From contig JBAYZS010000032.1 of NCBI GenBank assembly GCA_041672395.1, forward strand, positions 1 through 26,192: DNA of 26,192 nucleotides. The letters are read 5' to 3'. A model generated the notes under the pieces. That model saw nothing but the letters and a program-made list of their open reading frames with translations, was not told the DNA's origin and made no database searches. A program made the translations under genes and the position numbers. Positions 7,590-15,898 of this stretch are shown in pieces. Position 1 is the stretch's first letter. The number at the start of each line of letters is the position of its first letter. Source of the stretch: UBA5287 sp041672395 (GTDB lineage: Bacteria; Bacteroidota; Bacteroidia; Bacteroidales; Dysgonomonadaceae).

Positions 7590-7618
7590 TTTGTTGTATA
7601 TATAAAAAATTAACTTTG
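7590..7618 (+). promoter_or_regulatory. Promoter of the permease-nagA-nagB operon
   Basis: TTTG (7590-7593) and TAACTTTG (7611-7618) match the Bacteroidetes -33 and -7 boxes with a 17-bp spacer, at the short end of the allowed range, which is common for activator-dependent promoters. The expected start near 7624 leaves about 40 nt before the permease ATG. Confidence 0.6.
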
Positions 7619-7665
7619 AGCTTTAAGTATATTGAAGCACTGTTACAATCATTAAAATTAATAAT

Positions 7666-9021
7666 ATGAGTAATAATTCTCAGATTAACTATGTAAAAGA
7701 CAAAAATACTACCATTAAGTCGATGATAATATTAGCCCTGCTATTTTTTATTTTCGGATTGGTATCATGGGTAAATACAATATTAATCCCCTATTTTCAA
7801 TTAACGCTTCAATTATCTAGGTTTCAGTCATATTTAGTTACGTTTGCCTTTTATATTGCATATTTAATAATGTCAATTCCCTCTTCGTTCCTGCTTAATA
7901 AAGTCGGTTATAAAAAAGGCATGATGTTTGGATTATGGTGTATGTCGTTGGGTGCATTATTATTTGTTCCCGCCGCCTATTGGCGTATCTATCAAATATT
8001 TCTTTTAGGATTATTTTTGTTAGGTGTAGGTCTTGCGATATTACAGTCAGCCGCCAATCCATACGTAACAATTGTCGGTCCCATTGAAAGTGCTGCAAAG
8101 CGAATGAGTATAGTAGGAACCGGCAACAAGTTGGCCGGTGTGATAGCAAATTTAATATTTGCCGCAGTCGTCATCCGCGAATCCGATAGAGTTTTGATGA
8201 GAGAAATTGAATCAGGAGTATATACGGGAGCCACTTTAGATTCGGTATTAGACACTTTGATTCAAGGAGTTATAACGCCATACCTAATTTTGGCAATAAC
8301 CCTATTTATTTTCGGAATTGTAGTTCGTTATTCCCCGCTGCCGGAACTGGATCCTTCGGTAGTGAACAAGCAATCTAAAGAAGATATTAATTCACATAAA
8401 TCCATATTCCAATATCCCGCACTTATTTTAGGTGTTTTTGCCATGTTCTTTCATATTGGGACCCAGATGGTTGGTTTAGGTACGAGTATTCAGTATGCTG
8501 GCAGTATGGGAGAGAGTCTTGCCGGTCCCGCACATAATATACCATCCTACACAATGTCACTGACTTTTATCGGTTATTTCATAGGAATCATTTTTATTCC
8601 AAAATATTTGAATCAACGACATGCCCTATTAATATGTGCTTCCTTGAATTTGATTTTATCGATCTTGATTATCACCACTTCAGGTACAGTTAACATATTT
8701 GGACTGACCACGGACATATCACTTTGGTTTTTGGTTATGATGGGCTTGCCCAATGCATTGTTGTATGCCGGTATTTGGCCATTAGCAATCAACGGATTAG
8801 GTAAACATACAAATTTGGGATCAGCATTCCTTGTCATGGCCTTATGTGGAAGTGCAATTATGCCCATTGTATATAATGCATTTGTAGAAATGAACTCAAC
8901 CATGTCCATTTTCGAAGCCATGAAGAGAGCATATTGGGTACTTATTCCCTGCTTTGCATATGTTGTTTGGTACGGAGCCTTTGGGTACAAAATCAAGCAA
9001 TGGAGAAAAGAGAAAAACTAA
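7666..9021 (+). CDS. FucP/NagP-like sugar:H+ symporter (MFS, FHS family)
   Basis: 451 residues, about 12 predicted transmembrane helices and an inner-membrane location. The opening helix FFIFGLVSWVNTILIPYF (27-44) and the signature ILQSAANPYVTIVGP (125-139) are hallmarks of the FucP-type FHS family. That family takes up L-fucose, glucose/galactose, and in several phyla N-acetylglucosamine (NagP). nagA follows 12 bp downstream, so GlcNAc or a related amino sugar is the likely substrate. Such a permease delivers unphosphorylated sugar, so a cytosolic kinase is needed before NagA; none is encoded in this window. Confidence 0.88.
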   Translation: MSNNSQINYVKDKNTTIKSMIILALLFFIFGLVSWVNTILIPYFQLTLQLSRFQSYLVTFAFYIAYLIMSIPSSFLLNKVGYKKGMMFGLWCMSLGALLFVPAAYWRIYQIFLLGLFLLGVGLAILQSAANPYVTIVGPIESAAKRMSIVGTGNKLAGVIANLIFAAVVIRESDRVLMREIESGVYTGATLDSVLDTLIQGVITPYLILAITLFIFGIVVRYSPLPELDPSVVNKQSKEDINSHKSIFQYPALILGVFAMFFHIGTQMVGLGTSIQYAGSMGESLAGPAHNIPSYTMSLTFIGYFIGIIFIPKYLNQRHALLICASLNLILSILIITTSGTVNIFGLTTDISLWFLVMMGLPNALLYAGIWPLAINGLGKHTNLGSAFLVMALCGSAIMPIVYNAFVEMNSTMSIFEAMKRAYWVLIPCFAYVVWYGAFGYKIKQWRKEKN

Positions 9022-9033
9022 CAATCAAATATT

Positions 9034-10224
9034 ATGATCAATCGACTCATTATAAACAACGGAAAGATCGTTTTACCTGATAAAATAGAAGAGAACAAAT
9101 CTATTGTCTGTGAAAACGGAAAAATAGCAGATATCATAAATCCAGAAGAATTAGTTTTGAGTGATAATGATGTAGTTATTGATGCCCAAAACAAATATGT
9201 ATCATCAGGATTCATTGATATTCACACACATGGCGGCGGCGGTCACGATTTTATGGACGGGACAGTCGCAGCGTACCTTGGAGCCGCCGAGACACATGCA
9301 AAGCATGGTACAACAGCCCTTTTGCCTACAACTTTGACCAGTACTTTTGAAGAGTTGATTAATACATTCACAATATATAAAGAAGCCGTCCATCAAAACA
9401 TTAAAGGGTCGAAATTTCTTGGTTTGCATTTAGAAGGTCCATATTTCTCATTTAATCAGCGAGGAGCCCAAGATCCCAAATACCTGAGAGATCCCGATCC
9501 GAAAGAATATAATAAGATCCTTGCATCATCTGACGATATTGTTCGTTGGAGTTTAGCACCCGAGCTACCCGGCTCATTAGAGTTTGGTAAAGCCCTTTCA
9601 AACAGAAATATCCTTGCTTCCATTGCCCACAGTGATGCTATTTACGAAGAAGTCCTTGAAGCCTATCAAGCAGGATTTACACATGTAACCCACTTATATT
9701 CAGCGATGTCAACAGTGACAAGAAGGAATGCATTTAGGTATGCAGGAATAGTAGAAGCAGCATATTTGATAGACGATATGACTGTAGAGATTATAGCCGA
9801 TGGAGTCCATTTACCCAAATCGCTCCTACAGTTTGTTTACAAATTCAAAGGGCCCGATAAAACCGCTTTATGCACTGATTCTATGCGAGGAGCCGGGATG
9901 CCTGACGGAAAATCCATTTTGGGCAGTCTGGATAAAGGTCAAAAAGTCATTATTGAAGATGGAGTAGCCAAATTGCCAGATCGCACAGCATTTGCCGGAA
10001 GTGTAGCTACTACAGACCGTTTGGTCAGAACAATGGTAAACATTGCCGAAGTACCTTTAGTAGAAGCGATAAGAATGATGACTTTAACGCCAGCCCGCAT
10101 CATGCGAATAAACCAACAGAAAGGATCTATCGAAAAAGGCAAAGATGCCGATTTCGTGATTTTTGATGATAATATAAATGTTTCACATACAATTTTAGAA
10201 GGAAATGTCATATTCGGAAATTAA
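9034..10224 (+). CDS. nagA: N-acetylglucosamine-6-phosphate deacetylase (NagA)
   Basis: 396 residues, metal-dependent amidohydrolase removing acetate from GlcNAc-6-P in the cytosol. Metal and catalytic residues are all visible: HTH (H64, H66) in the first strand motif, E134 in LHLEGPY, H199 in IAHSD, H220 in THLYSAM, and the catalytic Asp282 in CTDSM. The typical ADGVHLPK segment (255-262) and the C-terminal LTPARIMRINQQKGSIEKGKDADFV complete the family pattern. Both first-shell histidines are present. The gene overlaps nagB by 20 bp, implying translational coupling of the two consecutive steps. Confidence 0.93.
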   Translation: MINRLIINNGKIVLPDKIEENKSIVCENGKIADIINPEELVLSDNDVVIDAQNKYVSSGFIDIHTHGGGGHDFMDGTVAAYLGAAETHAKHGTTALLPTTLTSTFEELINTFTIYKEAVHQNIKGSKFLGLHLEGPYFSFNQRGAQDPKYLRDPDPKEYNKILASSDDIVRWSLAPELPGSLEFGKALSNRNILASIAHSDAIYEEVLEAYQAGFTHVTHLYSAMSTVTRRNAFRYAGIVEAAYLIDDMTVEIIADGVHLPKSLLQFVYKFKGPDKTALCTDSMRGAGMPDGKSILGSLDKGQKVIIEDGVAKLPDRTAFAGSVATTDRLVRTMVNIAEVPLVEAIRMMTLTPARIMRINQQKGSIEKGKDADFVIFDDNINVSHTILEGNVIFGN

Positions 10225-10993
10225 TTCAAATGTAATCACTTTTACAAAAGGGAAATTAAAAGTGAAAATCTACCCTAATCGGGAAGATATGGGTAAAGAA
10301 GCAGCCAAAAATGTTTCGGACACAATTCAAAAACAGCTTCAGGAACATGAGGAAATCAATATGATTTTCGCCGCAGCTCCATCGCAAAGCGATTTTATGA
10401 AAGAATTAATCTCTGATAAATCCATCCAATGGGAGAGAATTAATGCCTTCCATATGGACGAATATATTGGATTAGAAAAAAATGCTCCACAAGGATTTGG
10501 CAACTTCTTGAAAGACCGTATATTCAGTAAAGTACCATTTAAGAGTGTTCATTATATCAATGGGCAAGTCGCTGATCCTTTAAAAGAGTGCGAACGTTAT
10601 TCTGATTTGTTGAACCAATATCCTGTAGATATTGTCTGTTTGGGCATTGGCGAAAACGGTCATATTGCATTCAACGATCCATCGGTAGCCGACTTTAATG
10701 ATCCATTACTGGTGAAAGTTGTTGAACTTGAAATGGCATGCAGGCAACAACAAGTAAACGAAAAACTATTTGCCAGTATAGACTTAGTACCGACTCATGC
10801 TATCACTGTAACCATACCCGGATTATTGAAAGCAAAATATATGTTTTGTATGGTTCCCGCAAAAAATAAGGCAGAAGCCATCTATCATACATTAAATGAT
10901 GAGATCAGCGAAAAATGTCCTGCAACAATATTAAGAACAAAAGAAGATACCATACTTTATTTAGATGAAGAAAGTGCTTCGTTATTGAATTAA
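10205..10993 (+). CDS. nagB: Glucosamine-6-phosphate deaminase (NagB-like)
   Basis: 262 residues, glucosamine/galactosamine-6-phosphate isomerase fold. It converts GlcN-6-P to fructose-6-P plus ammonia. AFHMDEYIGL (81-90) carries the catalytic Asp85 (E. coli D72). GIGENGHIAFNDP (147-159) carries His153 (E. coli H143). In this loop the E. coli D141 position is Asn151, which is also seen in Gram-positive NagB, and the E. coli E148 position is Asp158. The rest (VPTHAITVTIPGLLKAKYMFCMVP) is standard. It begins inside nagA, and its stop is 12 bp before the next gene. A related specificity such as galactosamine-6-P is possible, but nagA pairing favours the glucosamine route. Confidence 0.87.
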   Translation: MSYSEINSNVITFTKGKLKVKIYPNREDMGKEAAKNVSDTIQKQLQEHEEINMIFAAAPSQSDFMKELISDKSIQWERINAFHMDEYIGLEKNAPQGFGNFLKDRIFSKVPFKSVHYINGQVADPLKECERYSDLLNQYPVDIVCLGIGENGHIAFNDPSVADFNDPLLVKVVELEMACRQQQVNEKLFASIDLVPTHAITVTIPGLLKAKYMFCMVPAKNKAEAIYHTLNDEISEKCPATILRTKEDTILYLDEESASLLN

Positions 10994-11005
10994 ACAATAA
11001 AACAT

Positions 11006-12013
11006 ATGAGAGTCAAAGTATTACTAATTACATTTTTATTAGGATTTTTATCTGTAGCAGAAGCACAAATAAAAATTGGTATTATCGGATTAGATACCTC
11101 ACATTCCATAGCTTTCACGAAATTTTTAAATGGAGGAGATAAAAAAGAAGAATTCAAAGATTTCAAGATTGTGGCAGCCTATCCTTACGGATCAAAAACA
11201 ATTAAATCGAGTTCTGACAGAATACCCGGTTATATAGACCAAGTAAAAGAGTTGGGAGTAGAGATTGTTCCATCTATTGAAGCATTATTGAAAAAAGTAG
11301 ATTGCGTGATGTTGGAAACAAACGATGGTAATATGCACTTAGAGCAAGCCCTTGAAGTGTTTAAAGCCGGAAAAATAATGTTTATAGATAAACCACTTGG
11401 TGCCACATTGGCACAATCAATAGCCATTTATCAATTAGCCAAAGACTACAATGTCCCTATTTTTTCCTCATCAGCATTACGTTTTGTGCCTCAAAATCAG
11501 AAGCTACGCAATGGTGAATTTGGAAAGATTTTAGGAGCAGACTGCTATTCACCTGCAACACGAGAAATAACACATCCCGATTTTGGTTGGTACGGCATTC
11601 ACGGAGTTGAAACATTATTTACCATTATGGGAGCCGGCTGCACATCAGTCAACCGTATGTCTTCAGAAGGAACAGACGTAGTTGTCGGTTTATGGAATGA
11701 CGGTAGGATTGGAACATTTAGAGGTCAACGAACTGGCAAAGGCATTTACGGAGGAACAGCCTATACCGAGAAAGGAGCTGAGCCCGTAGGTCCTTATGAA
11801 GGATATGAAGTTCTTTTAGTACAAATTTTAAATTTCTTTAAGACCCGTGTCGCACCCGTTTCAGAAGCAGAAACATTAGAGATATTCACTTTTATGGAAG
11901 CCTCTAATGAGAGTAAGCGTAAAGAAGGTAAAATTATTCTGATGGAAGATACATATCGTAAAGGATTAAAAGAATCCCGTCAGTTACTTCAAGAATTAAA
12001 AGAAAAAAAATAA
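11006..12013 (+). CDS. Sec-exported Gfo/Idh/MocA-like protein with atypical nucleotide loop
   Basis: 335 residues. Residues 1-20 are a Sec signal peptide ending AEA before Q21. The following Rossmann-like start reads IKIGIIGLDTSH (22-33), where the usual GxGxxG dinucleotide loop is replaced by GLDTSH. The conserved Lys motif reads DKPLG (128-132) instead of EKP. The C-terminal part (HPDFGWYGIHGVETLFTIMG) is recognisable as the oxidoreductase alpha/beta domain. It is placed between nagB (12 bp) and another exported family member (1 bp), so it belongs to the same operon. The periplasmic location and lost glycine loop make NAD(P)-dependent turnover uncertain; it may be a lyase, isomerase or binding protein. 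Confidence 0.82.
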   Translation: MRVKVLLITFLLGFLSVAEAQIKIGIIGLDTSHSIAFTKFLNGGDKKEEFKDFKIVAAYPYGSKTIKSSSDRIPGYIDQVKELGVEIVPSIEALLKKVDCVMLETNDGNMHLEQALEVFKAGKIMFIDKPLGATLAQSIAIYQLAKDYNVPIFSSSALRFVPQNQKLRNGEFGKILGADCYSPATREITHPDFGWYGIHGVETLFTIMGAGCTSVNRMSSEGTDVVVGLWNDGRIGTFRGQRTGKGIYGGTAYTEKGAEPVGPYEGYEVLLVQILNFFKTRVAPVSEAETLEIFTFMEASNESKRKEGKIILMEDTYRKGLKESRQLLQELKEKK

Positions 12014-12014
12014 G

Positions 12015-13424
12015 ATGAGAAATTATTGGTTGGCACTAATTGTCGGGATGATATTTGTTTCATGTATGCAACAAAACAAAGTAAAAACTGCTAATACTGA
12101 ATTTACAGGAAAAGAAGGCGAGGTAAAATTAATTGTCCTTGCGCCCGGTCATTTTCATGCCAACCTACTTCAAAAAAGTGCCATTCCTCAAGTCAACGAT
12201 TCTGTATATGTATATTCGCTATCACCTGACGATGCCGGATTAATTCAATATCTCTCAACTATTGAATCGTTCAATAATAGAGTCGAAAACCCTATAAAAT
12301 GGAATCAGATTGTATATACCGGTGAAGACTTTACAGAAAAGATGATAAATGATAAAAAAGGTAATGTTGTTGTGCTTGCCGGTAACAACAAAGATAAAAC
12401 AGAGTATATATTAAGTGCAATAGACGCCGGATTTAATGTGTTATCTGACAAGCCAATGGCTATAAGTAATGAAGATTTTTTTTTGTTAGAGAAAGCATAT
12501 GAAAATGCAGAATTAAAAGACGTCCAACTGTATGATATGATGACAGAACGATATGATATTCTGAACATCATTGAGAAAGAGTTGATTAACGATCCCGACT
12601 TTTTTGGCGAAATTAAAAAAGGAACGCCCGAAGATCCAGCAGTCTTAATGGAAAGTGTTCATCACTTTTACAAAGAAGTTTCCGGTGCACCTCTGATCCG
12701 ACCCGCGTGGTATTACGATGTGGAGCAACAAGGAGAAGGCATTGCAGATGTAACCACCCATCTGATTGATTTGCTGTTTTGGAAATGTTTTCCCGAACAA
12801 CCCATCAATTATGCGGAAGATATTAGTAATATCTTATCCACACATTGGGCTACAGAGATATCCTTATCCCAGTTTGCACAATCGACAGGAGAAAAAGTCT
12901 TTCCTGAATACCTTCAAAAATATCTAAACGATTCTATTTTAGAAGTCTATGCCAACGGCACTATCAATTTTGAAGTAAAAGGACTTAACGTCGGTATAAA
13001 AGTTCTTTGGAATTATCAAGCTCCCGAAGGAAGTGGCGACACATTTAAGTCGTTGATAAAAGGTACAAAAGCTATCATAAAAACTGTTCAGGATAAAGAG
13101 CAGTCTTTTATTAAACAGCTCTATGTACAGAAATCCGAAGGAATAGGAGAGAAAGAGTTTTTGGAAAACCTGCAAAAAGCAATTAAAGTAATCAACGCTA
13201 CCTATCCATTTGTTTCTACTGCACCTACATCAACAAAAGGAGAATATTTTATAAGCATTCCATTAGAAAACAGGGAAGGACACGAATTACATTTCAAACA
13301 CGTTGCTGAAAGTTTTTTTTGTTTCTTGTCAAATAAGAATATGCCTAATTGGGAAAAAACTAATACCTTAGCGAAATATTTTGTTACAACTAAAGCAGTA
13401 GAGGTTGCAAAGGAAAGAAATTAA
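12015..13424 (+). CDS. Lipoprotein Gfo/Idh/MocA-like protein with 'putative oxidoreductase C-terminal' domain
   Basis: 469 residues. A short hydrophobic leader ends in a lipobox FVSC with Cys17, so it should be membrane-anchored on the periplasmic side. The Rossmann start reads VKLIVLAPGHFHANL (37-51): the glycine loop GxGxxG is missing and a His-rich GHFHA takes its place. The Lys motif is SDKPMA (144-149). Residues from about 300 on fit the C-terminal domain found in this Bacteroidetes subfamily (PF16490-like), with the closing segment HFKHVAESFFCFL. One base separates it from the upstream exported homologue, suggesting a functional pair. Catalytic NAD use is doubtful for the same reason as its neighbour. 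Confidence 0.8.
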   Translation: MRNYWLALIVGMIFVSCMQQNKVKTANTEFTGKEGEVKLIVLAPGHFHANLLQKSAIPQVNDSVYVYSLSPDDAGLIQYLSTIESFNNRVENPIKWNQIVYTGEDFTEKMINDKKGNVVVLAGNNKDKTEYILSAIDAGFNVLSDKPMAISNEDFFLLEKAYENAELKDVQLYDMMTERYDILNIIEKELINDPDFFGEIKKGTPEDPAVLMESVHHFYKEVSGAPLIRPAWYYDVEQQGEGIADVTTHLIDLLFWKCFPEQPINYAEDISNILSTHWATEISLSQFAQSTGEKVFPEYLQKYLNDSILEVYANGTINFEVKGLNVGIKVLWNYQAPEGSGDTFKSLIKGTKAIIKTVQDKEQSFIKQLYVQKSEGIGEKEFLENLQKAIKVINATYPFVSTAPTSTKGEYFISIPLENREGHELHFKHVAESFFCFLSNKNMPNWEKTNTLAKYFVTTKAVEVAKERN

Positions 13425-13455
13425 TATTGAGAAAGCATATTACGAATCATCTAAG

Positions 13456-14232
13456 ATGTTCCATGGATCTTTAATTAACATCATGGGAACACGATTCGAT
13501 ATTTTAATAACTGGTAAAAGTAAGCCGGAATCAGACTCACTATGGGATAAAATTGTTTCAGAGTTATGGCAACTTGATAAAAAACTGAACAGATTTGATC
13601 CATCAAGTGAGTTATCGCGTATTAACCAAAATGCTTCGATTAAATCTATCTCTGTAACGCCCGAAATGTGGTCAATTTTAGATAGTTGCAAGCAGTACAA
13701 TCGTCAGACATTTGGGTTATTTGATATCACTTTAAAGGATTTTTCAAAAGTTATATTATCAGAATCAGATAAATCTATCTTTTTTACTCAACCAGATATT
13801 ACACTTGATTTAGGTGGATATGCCAAAGGGTATGCTTTGAAAAAAATCAATCAATATTTAATTAATGCCCAAGTTCAGAACTGTTTTGTCGATTTTGGCA
13901 ATAGTTCGATATTATGCATTGGTCATCATCCTTATGGTGATTCATGGAAAGTGAGTATACCTAATCCATTCAATCCAAGCGAGAATTTAGATGAAATTTC
14001 CTTAAAAGATGAAGCGATGTCAGTTTCGGGAAATACGCCAACCTATTCGGGGCATATTGTTCGTCCTGATTCAAAAGAAGTTGTAATAGAACGAAAAGTA
14101 ACATCAATTACCAGTTCAGACCCATTAGAAGCAGAAATACTCAGTACGACATTTATGATAGCTAATGAGGAAGAGAAAAAGCGTTTAAGTGAGAATTTTG
14201 AAATTAAAAGTTTTACAGAATATTGTTTATAA
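13456..14232 (+). CDS. apbE: ApbE-like FAD:protein FMN transferase without signal peptide
   Basis: 258 residues from the ATG at 13456; the frame is open further back but only to a TTG at 13405 inside the previous gene. Family motifs are MGTRFDI (10-16), NRFDPSSELSRIN (45-57), LDLGGYAKGYA (117-127), VDFGNSSI (145-152) and HIVRP (200-204). The normal magnesium-binding ADAxST motif reads AEILST (226-231), so Asp is replaced by Glu227. Most Gram-negative ApbE proteins are exported; this one lacks any leader and should be cytosolic. ApbE enzymes attach FMN to Thr/Ser of a D-x-x-(S/T)-(G/S)-A-(T/S) motif, and I see no such target in the window. A weakened or repurposed enzyme is possible. Confidence 0.8.
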   Translation: MFHGSLINIMGTRFDILITGKSKPESDSLWDKIVSELWQLDKKLNRFDPSSELSRINQNASIKSISVTPEMWSILDSCKQYNRQTFGLFDITLKDFSKVILSESDKSIFFTQPDITLDLGGYAKGYALKKINQYLINAQVQNCFVDFGNSSILCIGHHPYGDSWKVSIPNPFNPSENLDEISLKDEAMSVSGNTPTYSGHIVRPDSKEVVIERKVTSITSSDPLEAEILSTTFMIANEEEKKRLSENFEIKSFTEYCL

Positions 14233-14237
14233 AGATT

Positions 14238-15572
14238 ATGTTGAATAAAAAACCAAAACAAGTAGATACAAGTCTTCGACAATTCATTAAAGACTTAGGT
14301 TACATATCGGGAGGTGCCGCATTATTAGCAACCACCCCATGGCTACAATCATTTACACCAGATAAAGCCAAAGAAATTAAAAGCGAAAAAGCACGTATAG
14401 GATTTATAGGAACCGGTTCCAGAGGTCAATACAGTATCCATGCAGTATTAGCAATACCCCATGCAGAAATAATAGCCCTTTGTGATAATTATGCACCCAA
14501 TTTGCAAACAGCCTCAGAGCTATGTCCAAAAGCCAAGACATATACCGATTATAGAAAGATGCTTGAATCATCTGATATTGACGGAGTAATAATTTCCACT
14601 CCACTATATCTTCATGCACCGATGACTCTTGATGCCTTAGCTGCAGGAAAGCATGTTTACTGTGAGAAAGCCATGGCACTAACTATGGATCAATGCAAAT
14701 CAGTTTATGATGCATATCAAAATACAGATAAAGTCCTTTATTTCTGTATGCAGCGCATGTTCGATGAAAAATATATCAAAGGCATGCAAATGATCCATTC
14801 CGGTTTAATTGGAGATATTGTTGGAGAACGTTGTCACTGGTTTAGAAACAATGATTGGCGTCGTCCTTTACCCTCACCAGCCTTAGAACGACAGATAAAC
14901 TGGCGTTTGTACAGAGAATATTCAGGTGGCTTAATGACAGAACTTGCATCACATCAATTAGAAGTATGTTGTTGGGCTATGCAAAAGGTACCAGAATCCG
15001 TAATCGGTGTTGGAGACATAGTAAATTGGAAAGATGGAAGAGAAGTTTATGACAGTGTAAATCTGGTTTATCGTTACAATAATGGAGTAAAAATCAATTA
15101 CGAATCTCTGATTTCAAACAAGTTTAATGGGATGGAAGATCAGATTCTTGGTAATAAAGGTACTATGAATCTAGCAACAGGTATTTACTGTTTTGAAGAA
15201 GAAGCAAATGTAAAAAAATCAGGAATTGAACAATTAATTAATCAGATAGGAAATAAAATTTATGCATCTGTACCAGCTGCCGGTCCGAGTTGGCGCCCCG
15301 AAACAAAAGAGAAATTTACTCCTTACAATATTTTGGAAGGAGAGTTTCAAGTGAATGATGGTTTATCTATGGTTGGTGCATTGAAAGATGGTTCCGATGA
15401 AATACTCTCATCGTTCTGTCAGGCATGTATAACCGGTGAGAAAGGTAAAAATATTGTCGAGGAAGCCTATTTAGCAACAATGCTTTGTCATTTAGGTAAT
15501 CAATCCATATCTGAACAAAAGAAAATTACTTTTCCAGAAGAATATAAAATCCCATATATGAAGTTCTCTTAA
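14238..15572 (+). CDS. Gfo/Idh/MocA family oxidoreductase with degenerate Tat-like leader
   Basis: 444 residues from ATG 14238, 5 bp after the apbE stop; an upstream TTG at 14223 would overlap apbE. The N-terminus TSLRQFIKDLG plus a hydrophobic stretch (YISGGAALLATTPW) mirrors a Tat leader of the SRRxFLK type, but the first Arg is Leu. The dinucleotide loop GFIGTGSRG is intact, with STPLYLHAPM and a Lys motif CEKAM in which the usual Pro of EKP is Ala. The substrate-domain signature GGLMTELASHQLEVCCW is present. It resembles glycoside or sugar dehydrogenases of the family that use tightly bound NAD(H). Export by Tat with one Arg, or retention in the cytosol, are both possible. Confidence 0.85.
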   Translation: MLNKKPKQVDTSLRQFIKDLGYISGGAALLATTPWLQSFTPDKAKEIKSEKARIGFIGTGSRGQYSIHAVLAIPHAEIIALCDNYAPNLQTASELCPKAKTYTDYRKMLESSDIDGVIISTPLYLHAPMTLDALAAGKHVYCEKAMALTMDQCKSVYDAYQNTDKVLYFCMQRMFDEKYIKGMQMIHSGLIGDIVGERCHWFRNNDWRRPLPSPALERQINWRLYREYSGGLMTELASHQLEVCCWAMQKVPESVIGVGDIVNWKDGREVYDSVNLVYRYNNGVKINYESLISNKFNGMEDQILGNKGTMNLATGIYCFEEEANVKKSGIEQLINQIGNKIYASVPAAGPSWRPETKEKFTPYNILEGEFQVNDGLSMVGALKDGSDEILSSFCQACITGEKGKNIVEEAYLATMLCHLGNQSISEQKKITFPEEYKIPYMKFS

Positions 15573-15630
15573 CTACATATTATTTAATAAATCTCAAGAT
15601 CATAAAAAATAAACTATTGAAAATATTCAA

Positions 15631-15870
15631 ATGAAAGACTTAGTTATATCATCAAAAAGGCTAAAGAAGGAGATCTTAATTATTGCAATTTGTTTTATTG
15701 TTGCCTCAATAATTAATATAATATCAGTAATTATTTATAAGACACCTTGGTATGAGATATTTACCCAGATAGGTTATGTGTTGGTTATTACACTTGTTAT
15801 CTATTTTATGGTTATTCTTATCAGAGCGATTGTTTTATTAATCAAGAAAATGTTTGTCCGCAAATCTTGA
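15631..15870 (+). CDS. Small two-helix inner-membrane protein
   Basis: 79 residues with two hydrophobic helices (about 14-36 and 46-72) linked by a short loop (YKTPWYEIFTQ) and basic ends, giving a hairpin topology with both termini in the cytosol by the positive-inside rule. No known domain is recognised. Similar short proteins occur beside secreted carbohydrate enzymes in Bacteroidales. The start is ATG 15631, and the small inverted repeat TTGAA-AATA-TTCAA lies just before it. It sits in the operon upstream of the esterase-like gene with a 28-bp gap. Confidence 0.7.
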   Translation: MKDLVISSKRLKKEILIIAICFIVASIINIISVIIYKTPWYEIFTQIGYVLVITLVIYFMVILIRAIVLLIKKMFVRKS

Positions 15871-15898
15871 ATATGTAGATGAAAAAAGATATGTAAAC

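Noticed and set aside
8613..8996. A 127-codon minus-strand frame inside the permease gene
   Set aside because: It is fully antisense to conserved transmembrane coding sequence and has no start signal or family resemblance.
13405..13455. Longer apbE start (TTG at 13405) overlapping the previous gene
   Set aside because: It needs a rare TTG start and adds residues with no leader character; the ATG at 13456 begins just before the conserved MGT motif.
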